Positions 12,579-22,843 of a DNA stretch of 64,000 nt are shown piece by piece. The stretch's first letter is position 1. Every line of letters starts with the position of its first letter. Origin of the DNA: Thermothelomyces thermophilus ATCC 42464. Its lineage: Eukaryota; Ascomycota; Sordariomycetes; Sordariales; Chaetomiaceae. The translations under genes were made by a program, and so were the position numbers. The stretch is taken from positions 3,224,001-3,288,000 of the forward strand of contig NC_016477.1 in NCBI RefSeq assembly GCF_000226095.1. The letters are read 5' to 3'. The notes beneath the pieces are model-generated. The model did no database searches. It had not been told where the DNA came from and saw only the letters and a list, made by a program, of their open reading frames with translations.

Positions 12579-15500
12579 ATGCCGTCTATGACCTCCTCGC
12601 GGCCAGCTCCTGCGGGCTCATTGGACTCGGGCAACGGTGGACGCAGCGCCGCGGTCCTCGAGTTCATTTGCCTCTTTACCCATGACCTCCGCAAGAAGCA
12701 GAAGAGATGGGAAGACGGCCGCCTCAGATACCATACCTTCAACAAGCGCGTCATGGTCTACGATGACCGCGGCAACTTTGTCGGAGATCTGCATTGGACA
12801 CGTGAAGAAGAGTTTGGTGAAGGCGAAGAAGTTCAGCTGGAGCACGGGACCGCCATTATTCAGGTCATGGACTGCGTCGGCCGCAAAGAGCAGGATTTAT
12901 CGGAGTTGTTGGACAAGAGGGCGAAAGAGAAGGAACAGCGTCAAGCACGCCTTTTGGGGTGTCCGCCCCTGGCCGGCCCATCACCGACCACCCCCGTTGC
13001 TGGACCCCGCGCCCAAGCACATTTTCAAACTCGTCACCGGCCCTTAAATCATCTGCTGGGGACCCCGACAGGACACTACGGCCGGGCCGTGGTCCCGGCC
13101 GAGTCTCCATTCGAGTTGCGGCAGAAAGCCGATGGCAATGCGAACGACAGCCCCGACTCGCGTCCTTCGAAACGGAGTAGACGCGACATAACACCACCGA
13201 GCAAGAAGGGTTATGCTCAGAATTTATTTGGTGCTACATTGTCATTGTCTGCTGTTCCACTGAGCTCGGCCCCCCTGCGACGATCAGCGAATTCCACCTA
13301 CCGCGAGCAAGACACATCGACACCTCAACAACAACCTGGGGAAGATGCCAAACAAGGAGTCAACGATGAAACCAGGCATAACGGACAACTTGCAAGTGGC
13401 GTTCGGGGTCCATCTTCTACCACTTCTGTGAATTCAAGTTCACCGAAGAAGGCGGTTGCGGCGCCCTCCGTAAGAACAGGTGAGGAAGCTGGTGGACGCG
13501 AAGATAGGATCTCGCTTCAGTCTTCATCAAAGAGTCTTCTTTGGTCTCATGGAGGGAAAGCAGTCCCAAGGCCGCAGAGCGGAGGGTGTGAATCGACCGA
13601 AGGCATTGGCCGACCTACGACCTCCATTGGCAAGAGTGGGTTGTTGACAGTTGCCGCCCGACGGTCAGAGGACCAGTCGCGAGTCCAAAGCGAGGAAATG
13701 GCCCAGCGTATACTGGAATTTTCCAAGGGAACCTGTCATGGCGAATCGAGCACCAACGCGCAAGCCAGCGTGCCAGGGTCTTCGCGCTCTCAAGCGATTG
13801 TCCTGGACGAAGCCACGAGCATTGAATCAAACCCGAGACAAAGATTCGGGGAACCTAGGCGAGAAGTGAATGAGATAGCTGTTCCTCGCCACGACTCTCT
13901 GGGCGAGGCACCAAAGTCTTCCAAGAGTGACGGATTGCCGCGAACGGCAGTTGAAACCCAGACTGCCGAACCGAGGCCGACGGGGGAGGACTTTGAAGAT
14001 GCCCAAAGGCCGCCAATGGAGGAGAGAACGGAGCTGCGACTAAAGCGCCGACAAAAACGTGGCCTCTTGCTGCTTTCCGAGCAGAGGAATCGAACAAAGC
14101 AACCACGATCACAGGGTGCGCCAGCCGACGAGTCGAACCCCGCAGGCAGAGACATAGAGCGGCCTGTCCACTCCGTCGCGGTTGAACCAAGTCTTGGAGC
14201 TGCCTGTCAAACTGCCGACGCTACCTTGTCGGCGCAACAGGGTGGATCAGGTCCTTCTTCGCCCGCTGTTTCCGAGAACTCCTCAGAAGAACTCGATCCT
14301 CTACCGCCACAGCCTTCACCACATCAGGATAGCCGGCGTGGAAGTAAGGTTGGGAACAACGCAGATCCGTCGATGCTGCAGGTGGGAACTACCACTTCAA
14401 CTGAGCCTACAGAGAGACCAGTACATCCTGCAGGCGCGTCAAAACCAGACAATGATACCGGCGCCGAGGAAAGTGATACTGAGGAACTACCGCGTTCTTA
14501 TCGGGACAGGAGGATGCGATTGAGGGCTAAGGCTTCTGCACGAGCTCCCGATGAACCGGACGACTCAGGTGGCCTCGACGAAGAAGCATTATCGGAAGCT
14601 CAGACAGAGATTCCAACGTTGAGGCCCTCGCGCCGGACTCGCAAGACAGAGTGTATGGATGATCAGGGGTCGGGTCGCCCGAGGAAGAAGGCTCGAAAGG
14701 TCGACTCCGAGGATAGTGCCAAAGAGCTGCCTGGGGCTCAGGTTAAACCACGACTAGCCAAGCTCAGCAGGAAGAGCGTCAAAAGCAGGGAGATTTTTGG
14801 GCTTGTACCCTCCTCCAGTCCTCCTGCCATATTGGCGAATGCGGCCCGAGCAGTTGTCACTGAGGATCGGGGAGGACCATCTCCAGTGTCGGGCCGACCA
14901 CAACCATCCATTCCTAAGTTGGCGATTAATTCTCATGAAGCTGCTCCGCCTGCTGTTCAGCAGTCCGACTCGGATCCTCATAACAGGGCGAACGGACGAC
15001 TGGATGAGACGACCCGAAAGGACCAAGCGACAGCCACTGCAGTGCTACAGTCTGGTCATATGACGCGCCGAAGCGTCGCCCGCCCGACACCGAACGACTC
15101 CGCCGTAGGAAGCGGTAATGACAAAGAAATGGTTGCACGAGCCTCCACCTCCTCCGGGCCCCAGGGCATTACCGCACCTGAAAAGGCTGTTGCTCAGGCG
15201 ACATCAAGGCCGCAAGGTGACACCGGGGAGAGAACACCCGCAGCGCCTGCAACGGACAGCGAAGTGCTGCAACCACGGTCAAACAACGAGCAGCCACGAT
15301 TGCCAGAACAGCCTCAAGCGCCTATGAACAATCCTGCCGACGTCGGGCCCAATTCTCGTGAAACCAAGATGAACGCGATGCCACGTCCAGATGGACCAGC
15401 AGCTGGGTCTGCCCGCCCCAGAATAGCCAACCCAGCGACGCGGGGCCGTAAGGCTGCGTTAGAGTCCGACGCCGCAGGCCAAGTTCCTCGGTCCATCCTG

Positions 15501-15692
15501 CCCCCGGAGCGAGCCCCTGCGTTGCTCGAAGGTACGCGGGGGTTACACGTACGGCCGGAACCCGCCGCCGCCGCCCGCGAAAGTGAGCGTCCCAAACGGC
15601 AGATGAGGTACCCTGGCTTCACGTCAGCAAAGGGGGGCGGGCCCTGGAGTCGGGAAGCACACGATCTGCTGGAGAGCGCTCGGCCCGAATGA
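12579..15692 (+). CDS. DUF2439 protein of the Mte1/Dbl2/ZGRF1 group
   Basis: A single uninterrupted exon of 1037 residues. Residues about 25-110 form the DUF2439 domain: a beta-rich module starting AAVLEFICLFTHDLRKKQKRW, with YHTFNKRVMVYD and LHWT motifs. Family knowledge: S. cerevisiae Mte1, S. pombe Dbl2 and the N-terminus of vertebrate ZGRF1 share it; they work with the Mph1/Fml1/FANCM helicase at D-loops and stalled forks. The remaining 900 residues are charged and disordered, rich in Ser/Pro/Arg, with several basic nuclear-localisation-like runs (for example RPRKKARKVD) and acidic patches. The final residues (GGPWSREAHDLLE) look like a short conserved tail motif. No helicase domain is present, so it resembles the yeast, not the vertebrate, form. 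ATG at 12588 is an alternative start. Confidence 0.8.
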   Translation: MPSMTSSRPAPAGSLDSGNGGRSAAVLEFICLFTHDLRKKQKRWEDGRLRYHTFNKRVMVYDDRGNFVGDLHWTREEEFGEGEEVQLEHGTAIIQVMDCVGRKEQDLSELLDKRAKEKEQRQARLLGCPPLAGPSPTTPVAGPRAQAHFQTRHRPLNHLLGTPTGHYGRAVVPAESPFELRQKADGNANDSPDSRPSKRSRRDITPPSKKGYAQNLFGATLSLSAVPLSSAPLRRSANSTYREQDTSTPQQQPGEDAKQGVNDETRHNGQLASGVRGPSSTTSVNSSSPKKAVAAPSVRTGEEAGGREDRISLQSSSKSLLWSHGGKAVPRPQSGGCESTEGIGRPTTSIGKSGLLTVAARRSEDQSRVQSEEMAQRILEFSKGTCHGESSTNAQASVPGSSRSQAIVLDEATSIESNPRQRFGEPRREVNEIAVPRHDSLGEAPKSSKSDGLPRTAVETQTAEPRPTGEDFEDAQRPPMEERTELRLKRRQKRGLLLLSEQRNRTKQPRSQGAPADESNPAGRDIERPVHSVAVEPSLGAACQTADATLSAQQGGSGPSSPAVSENSSEELDPLPPQPSPHQDSRRGSKVGNNADPSMLQVGTTTSTEPTERPVHPAGASKPDNDTGAEESDTEELPRSYRDRRMRLRAKASARAPDEPDDSGGLDEEALSEAQTEIPTLRPSRRTRKTECMDDQGSGRPRKKARKVDSEDSAKELPGAQVKPRLAKLSRKSVKSREIFGLVPSSSPPAILANAARAVVTEDRGGPSPVSGRPQPSIPKLAINSHEAAPPAVQQSDSDPHNRANGRLDETTRKDQATATAVLQSGHMTRRSVARPTPNDSAVGSGNDKEMVARASTSSGPQGITAPEKAVAQATSRPQGDTGERTPAAPATDSEVLQPRSNNEQPRLPEQPQAPMNNPADVGPNSRETKMNAMPRPDGPAAGSARPRIANPATRGRKAALESDAAGQVPRSILPPERAPALLEGTRGLHVRPEPAAAARESERPKRQMRYPGFTSAKGGGPWSREAHDLLESARPE

Positions 15693-18319
15693 GGCCACGG
15701 TGGCTCAGTTTCCCCCCCCCCCCCCCTTCCTCCCGCCGCCTGGTATTGGGCCCCCAATCCCCTCTTAGCTGATCGGGGAAGCCACGAGTCATCGTCAGAT
15801 CGAGAGACACGTGCCTAGTTGGGTGTCGTTTTGCTGCAACCATGTTGTTCAAAGTAGGTCTCGCTACTTCCGGAGGCGCAACCGAGGCTATGATTACTCT
15901 TGCCGATGAGAACGATGAAGTAACGACTAGAGAATACCCCGCGAGGAGGAAATACATTCAACGTTGGAACCATGCACATCAAACATGATCACCTTCTATT
16001 CGTGACTACCTACTGGATCGACTTTGTTTCCCTGAGCTGGAAGATCATGCCTTGGAAACTGCTTGCCCGGCCTTGCGGTGACCCATACTCCCATAAAGCA
16101 AGCCCAAATTCCTCACGACATTATGATGCTTCTCTTCGGTGTGCTGACATACTTGGTTACCTCGTCAGGTCAATCAAAACCGGCCGGCCGTGGGCGAAAG
16201 GGTGACGTTTGGGCCGTTGTCTGCCAGCAAGTGCCAACGCTTGTTGCCCAAGTGAGTCCATTGCAGCTGACACGGCAACTCAGATCCCTCAGATCCCCGC
16301 CGCCGCATTGGAGAAATCGACTTCATCAGTACCACCCTCTCGGGATCCTGCGCCTGTCCGGGCTGTGTGGAGAGGTTGAGGGGTCGGCATGGGCGGCTCC
16401 TGCAAGGTTCTTTCTCGCGCGAGGGCCTGAAAGAGCATTACACAGTACACAGTAACCTAGAGCTTAAAGGGCCCCCCTCCCAATCGGAAGTAGCCCCGCA
16501 AGGGGCTGGGTCTCCGTGAAGCCCGCGGCACCTGTTTTGTGTTACCCATCTCGAACCTTGTGCAATAGGTGTCGGGCGTCATCTGTGCTTGTCATTGAGC
16601 GTGTGCAAAAAACTGGGTAGGGGAACCCGGTTGCCACGTTGGGCTGCAAGAGGGGCTCGCTACCTTGCCCAATGGCGCAGCTGGGCAATCGGTGACAAGT
16701 CGGAACCCTCCGGTACCTTCATTTGTTCTTTGAGATTCCTCAGCCTCGCCGCCGGTGGTGGTTCGTACCAGGAGCTGCTCGCCGTGCCTCGGAATATCCG
16801 CAAGTACTATGTATGCTTTGCGTTGCCACCTGACGACCCCGCTGCCATTGATCTCCGATCGTCGGTGGCTCTCAATGGCTCTCAAAAAGACAAACGGGGA
16901 TGGCTATGCTGCGATTTGGAGACAGCTGATTGCGAGAGGCAGCGCAGCGAGAGAACTCGGTCAAGGATGACTCGGATTGCCAAGAGCCCACGCGTTCCGC
17001 ATCGTTGTTAGAACCGCGGAAAAGAGAGTGAGTGCTCAAGGACGATCACGAGTTTCACAAAGAGACGGGATCTCGAGCTGGTTTTGGAGGGGAGGAGACA
17101 TGGCGTACGTATGCTGGGCTTATTGTAATGGGAAAACGGGATCACGTATGTATATCTCGAATTTGCTGCTGTTGCGGCCCTCGAGTGCGCTGCTCGATTC
17201 CCATACACCCTGAATTCAGCACGAATTACGGTTATGACGTTCAAGGCTTGGCGTACAGAAAGCAGACACGGGTTTGGATCCGGATGGTCATGAGGAGTAT
17301 GTATGTACTGTATGTATGTATGACACGTATACGCTACGGAGTACATCCATTCAAATAACCCGTGGCCCACCCCCGCAATCGCCCGTGTGGTGATGCCGCA
17401 AGCGGGGTTTGCCCGTTTTAACCTTCACCTCGCCAACGCCAAGGAGCTGTGTGGTTCGCGAACTAGGTCGGTACTCTGCTCGCCTTGCACTCACAGATGT
17501 ACATACATGTCATAGCCTCACGGGTGCTGGCAGCTGATGCATCGTTTCCGGTTGCACCAGGTTCACGTTCCCCCGTCAGGCCTCCATGGGAATGCTGCCC
17601 AGGCATTCAGACACATTCACACCCTGGTTGCCTTCTCAGGCAGCTCAGGAGGCAGAAGGCTGCGTTTCCCAGCTTACCCAGCAGTTAGCTGCAACCTGTG
17701 GCACTGATCTTAAAAAAAAAAAAAAAAATAACTACTCGGCCAGGTGGTGTAGGTCGGCAGCGGCTCGCCGGTGCCCGTGAACAGCATGCAGCCGAGGGCG
17801 TTGACACCGTCGAAGACGGTGTTGTCAATGAAAAAATAACTACTCCGACCGCTTCAATTTTTTATACACCGCACAGTTCCCTTGATTTGTGTCAAATTTC
17901 CACTCTCATTTTCCTTGGTTCTTACCAATCGACCTCACGGCGACGTCGCCCGAGCCGGGACGCCATTTCGTCTCTTGCCGGGCGAGCGTGAGGCCTTGAA
18001 TGTTTGAGACGGTGTCTGCCCTCCGATTTCGCCTTGCTCGAGGACGGCTCACAGACCAGCAACACAGCATCCACAACTTTTAAGCTTGTTCTTCCTTTCT
18101 TTCTTATTTGGGCCCCTTTCCCCCTTTCTCTTCTCCGTTTATTCGACTCTGTGTTTTGGAGTATGCTTTCGTTGTATACCTCCCTGACCCGCGGCCGTAT
18201 TACCGTCTCGATTTCATCGCTCTATCGGCAACTTGCTTTTGAACTATTACGCAGCCTTGTGATGCTGTCTAGCCCCTTCGCCGCTTCCGCTTACGATACC
18301 AGCGTACCTCAAAGTTAGC
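15693..18319. other. Gene-poor stretch
   Basis: About 2.6 kb. It holds a C-tract at about 15712-15726, an A-tract at about 17713-17727, TATG/TACATA repeats near 17300-17340 and a TACGGAGTAC motif (17335-17344). The last 300 nt are pyrimidine-rich and probably the leader of the next gene. A 140-codon frame near 16589-17011 has no recognisable feature and is opposed by equally long antisense frames. Confidence 0.5.
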
Positions 18320-19724
18320 ATGCCCCCAGGCTCGAGACGCCCGTCTACCTCACACCAGAAGCCCTCCGGCAGCATGGTACGGCAGCATTCTAGCCGGAGC
18401 GCGGTTGACCAGGACCCAATCATCCCTACCCCTGAAACCCAAGAGCTCTACAACAGGTGGAGGGTGATGGAGGATCGGCTCACAGCAGAATCCCTGAGCC
18501 AAATTCCAAATGACCATGCAGCCTTCCTCTATCCTCCCTCGCCGTCGCAAGCTACGACACAGTCTCAGGCCAGCACTGCGTACTCCACTGCGCAAAGCAT
18601 GGATGATATGGACGCGAGGGACCCGTCGCGACCCGATAAACCGAAGCGTGGCCGCCAAGGCCCGTTGACGGGTCCGAAGAAGCTGAAGACCAATTTGATG
18701 CGCAAACTGAAAGCCTGTAAAGAGTGCCGCGAGCGCAGGGTGGAGGTAAGAAGGCCGGATCCACTCACCCACCGACGTTGCTCTCACCCCGTTGCTGCTA
18801 ACAGCCGATTCATTAGTGTACTCACCGGAATCTCACTCTCTTCGAGCAAGAGTATCAGAGGCGGAAGCAAGCTCGAGCAGCAGCGGACCAAGAGGTCAAC
18901 ACCGGACCCCACAATCTCCAAGCTACACTACCATCCCAAGATGCTCCGTCTCAGCAGAGATTAGGGCATGAGGCCGACTTTGACGGCATAGGAACCGGCC
19001 AGATTCAGCTCTCAGACCCATCCTTGAACCCTTCGCGTAGAATCCTGGTTGGGAGCGAGGACGCACATACGGAGACCGACCTTTTGCAGGATAACCGAAT
19101 CAGGGTCCGACCTTACGTGGCAGCACTCCTGTCCTCGTTCGAAGGCACCGGCCTCCCTACATCCACCAGCCTTCCCGCATCTACCCATACCGCCGCCTAT
19201 ACCGCCACCCCGTACATGACCCTTACCCCGCCTCAGCCCGTTGACAAAGACAAACTGATAGGCAAACAACGCGCCCCAAGGAGCAGAGAATGGGTCTGTC
19301 ACGGGAGCTACGGCGAGTCTCGGACGTGTATCCAGACATTCACAGACTTGTCAAGTCTGATACGCCACTTCAGAGATAGCCATGCCCAGTTCTCCGATCA
19401 ATGGTTCAGCTGGAGCTGCGCTATGTGCAAACTAGACGTAGCCGAGACCTTTCCAGAGGTCCCTCCAAGCGAACCCTGCCCCCAGTGTCGCGACCCGGAG
19501 CCATATACCTGGCTCAGATGTTGCTGGGGGAAGGTGGCCAATCCTTCAGCAGGACCTCAGCCGAGTTTCCCCAGCCGCGTTCCAAGCCGAGACGGCTCGT
19601 CCTCGAATCCTTCTTCGTGGACCAACCTTTCATTTTTAGGCCCTTCCGGAGGGGGCTACGGCTACTACTCTCCCACCATGTCCTCCTCGGGAAGTCTCTG
19701 GGGGTACTTCTATAGCGGGGGCGG

Positions 19725-19757
<33 letters not shown>

Positions 19758-20373
19758 TCAGGCTTATTATGCCTCCTCACCCAAAGTCCCGCCGCCGACA
19801 ATGATGGGCGCCAGGTCACTTGCGTCGTCGTCGTCCTGCGCGACGAGGCCGACACTACTTCCCCTCCTCGCCTATTTCTGGCCCCCGTCGCCCCGGTCTT
19901 CCTCCTCCTCCGGGACCGGCCGACCGGACGGCAAACCGTCGTCGCTAGCGCGCCGAGTCTGTCCCGCCGCCGTCGTGCTCGCCGTCGTCGCCCTCGCCCC
20001 GCTGCTCGGCCGCTGGCCGTCGCCGCCGCCCGCCTCTCCGACCCTCCCTGGCGGCGTCGCCATCGGCGTCGACGCCGCCGAGCGCGCCCTCTCCGGCATC
20101 GCGCGCTCCGCCGCGCGCGGCGGCGGCGACGACCACCACCACCACCACCTCCTCCGCCGCCCCAGCATCCTGGAGCTGTCGATGGCCTGCATCGCGGCCG
20201 GCCTGGTCGCGTCGTGGGTGTTTTGGCACGTCAGGGACCGGTGGTGCGGTCGGCGGCGGCCGTCACGGTGGTGGGGTCCTCCTCCTCCCGGTGAGGCGGG
20301 ACAGCTCGAGCCGGACCCACCGCCGCCGGCGCGGGTGCAGGTGCAGGTGCAGGTGCAGGTGCAGGTGCGTTGA
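18320..20373 (+). CDS. Half-Zn2Cys6 plus C2H2-like protein with C-terminal hydrophobic segments
   Basis: Two exons (18320-18745, 18817-20373; 71-nt intron, GTAAGA donor, TTAG acceptor) give 660 residues. A basic region with LKACKECRERRVEC has the CX2CX6C spacing (Cys133, 136, 143) of the first half of a Zn2Cys6 cluster, followed by His145. No second half is seen. Residues about 302-331 resemble a C2H2 finger (Cys303, Cys313, His326, His331), and two CxxC pairs follow (about 343-346 and 363-366). A 14-glycine run is at about 443-456. Two hydrophobic stretches lie near residues 523-541 and 597-614, long enough to span a membrane. DNA binding is suggested by family, not shown. The intron interrupts the zinc motif between Glu142 and Cys143, so a model without it would miss the motif. 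Confidence 0.7.
19717..19758 (+). repeat. GGN run encoding 14 glycines
   Basis: Fourteen consecutive GGN codons, mostly GGC, in the zinc-motif gene. Likely slippage-prone. Confidence 0.8.
20335..20364 (+). repeat. Five tandem GTGCAG units at the 3' end of the gene
   Basis: Five exact 6-bp units encode alternating Val-Gln just before the stop codon, a beta-strand-like or tail microsatellite. Confidence 0.8.
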
Positions 20374-22843
20374 GTTTCGAGGGGACTCACTGCTCGACTA
20401 ACGGACGGAGTGTTTTTTATTTTTCTTTCTTGTTTCATTTTTTTTTAATTTAAAATTTCATTTTGTGGAAAGAAGGGGGAGCAGGCGCGGTACGGGCGTC
20501 GCGATGTTTCTGGTTCCATCTTGGGCTGTTTCCGAAAGGGTTTGGTAGGTAGGTGCTGGGTGGATTATTTGCTTATCGCGCTCTCATGCCATCTTGGTTT
20601 CTTGTCCTCTTCTTGGGTCTCTTTGTTATCCATTGCTCCTTCTTCGTTTGTTAGCACGGCGCAGTTTCCTCCTTTCCTTTTGACAAGTGCATTAGTAAAC
20701 AGGGTGGCCACGAAATGGTCGGCGCAGGGATTTGGTGGGCTTGGCTGCATGGTTGGGCGGAGGATTGACCTGGTTTGCATTTCCTTTCGTCTCATTAGCG
20801 TCTGGACTTTGCAGGCTATCAGAGCCTTGCCATCATCGGTTTGTTCTGCTTGTGCCGGTTAGGTGGGTCAGCAGCGACCTCGGTGGGAGCGTTGCCGGGC
20901 CTTTCCCTTTTTCTATTTTTTCTTTTCCTTTTTGTTTTGTTTCGTTTTTTTGTTTCTGGCTTTTGTCAACTTTTCGGAGTTTGGAGTTTTGGAGAGGGAT
21001 ACGTTGTTCGTCTTGAGATATATCAGAACCTCAACTCAGTGTTCTGTCGCGGAGGGCAGTCCTGTAACTAACGGGCCGATATGGATTTAGCGGGAGTTTG
21101 AGGACAAGGGCATGTGATTTTGGGGGTGCTTCAAGAGAACTCTTCGTTGAGCAATCAACAAACCATTGGATTCTTTTATTCACTTTAAAAACTTCACCCT
21201 CTGGTTCAAGGAAGGTGACATGAGGAAGAGCCTGTGGAAAGCTTGAAGCCAACCTTGAAACACTGCCACTATGCTAGCACTGAGAGACACCAAGCACCTT
21301 ACTGCTTCTGGCAGCTGAATGGGGCACTGCACGCTTCGGCGGGTGACGATTCAATGGAGTCCCGAGGTGCTACCCCAATATCGATTTGGAGGAGTCATCC
21401 TGTATTTGAGCCAATAACGTACTCCGTAGAGGCATTTCGTATCTGCCTCTTCTCAAACCCGAGTCGAAGGATGCACTGGCTCAATTGACTCAGCTCAATT
21501 GCGCGTGGGGTAGCACAGGAGGGAGACGGACTCGACACTGTGTAAGCAGGGTCGGCGCGATTCCCGCTTCTCCACACAATACTATGTACATACATACGGA
21601 AGTAGTTCGTTGCTTGCTACACTAATCCGTACACTACACTAACTTACCGTATCTCGAAGACAGGCGAAGGCAACAGATCTGTCCGCCTCGGAAAGCGCCT
21701 CGATTGCGCTTAGCCATGCTCTGCTTTCCAAGAGAGGTAATTCATCGATTACTCTGTAATCATACGCACAGAAACCTTGGAGGCCGCCGTTTACAAGGCA
21801 ATTGCGAGCGCCAACGTTACCGCACTTCTTCACTCGGTGCTGGAACCGCCTCCTTGTCTCTCTCGAGCGATCAATGGCAAGAACTCGAGTCCAAATGTAT
21901 CGCTCATATGGCTGGTACTGTGCGGCAAGGTCGGAGCGCGACCTTCAGCAACAGGGCACCAGAATGGTTGATTGACTCATCCGACGTTAGCCAATTGAAG
22001 CCGTTTTCATGGCGGTGCGGCATCACTGGCATGAGCCGCTTCGCTCGGGTCAGACTGAGGTTTCTCTTCGTGTGGGGCAAGCACTTGCATGGGTTTACTC
22101 GCCGTGTTCTGCAACCATGCAGGTCATTTCTCCGCTCCGGCTCGTCGGTCAATGGTACGGGCGACAAGATATTTTTCTGTATAGCTGCCAAGGTGGACAT
22201 GCTCAGACTGCGCTCTCGAGATGAGAGGCTGCGCAGAAAATTGTCCGACTCCATGTACCTGTCCCGCGGCCCAGAAGGGGTCGCGCTATTCCTGATTGAG
22301 CTCGCCGAAATGCTGGGGGAGACAACCTTCGCTGCCTGCGCCTTGAAGTCCTGGCTCACAGTTGCAGCAGCTCTTGTGCCAGAAGGCAGTGAAATATCGG
22401 CCTGACTCCTCCGGACGCAAGTTTTGTTCTTTCCCCCCTTTCCTTCCCGTCGAAAACTCAAGGTTTAGTCGGTGCATTGCCTGGCTGCTGTCACGCTGTT
22501 CCCGGCGTTGCTAATTCCAACATTTGCGACCCCCAAGGTAGGTAGTGCCTGAGTTCAGCATCTTCAAGCACCCCGCCAACGCTCACCTCACCGCAGACTC
22601 GGCAAAGACTGAGCTCCTGGAGCTGGCAATCACTGAACCAACCAACCAACCAACTCCTGCACGTGAGCAGGAAACCTCTCATTGGATCGCCGAAGAATCA
22701 ATCATCACTCCTATTATCACAAACGGCTTTGTTTGAATACCAGTTTTCTCGAGCCGGATCTTGCGCAACTCGGTGACATTTCCAACCTTCTCCACTCCAC
22801 CTCACTCTCGACCCCGTACATTACCTCCGACGTATCAGTACCG
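20374..22843. other. Gene-poor stretch; possible long leader of the next gene
   Basis: T-rich sequence around 20410-21000 is probably 3' UTR and terminator of the upstream gene. A 233-codon frame at 21704-22405 has an antisense frame of nearly equal length and no domain I can defend. GTACTCCGTA lies at 21419-21428. The segment 22500-22843 is CAACC/TCAC-rich and leader-like. Confidence 0.45.

Noticed and set aside
16589-17011. A 140-codon frame in the gap before the zinc-motif gene
   Set aside because: It has random-looking composition and overlapping frames on both strands, and no homology signal I can name.
21704-22405. A 233-codon plus-strand frame
   Set aside because: An antisense frame of almost equal length covers it, codon use is uneven and no domain or splice context supports it.
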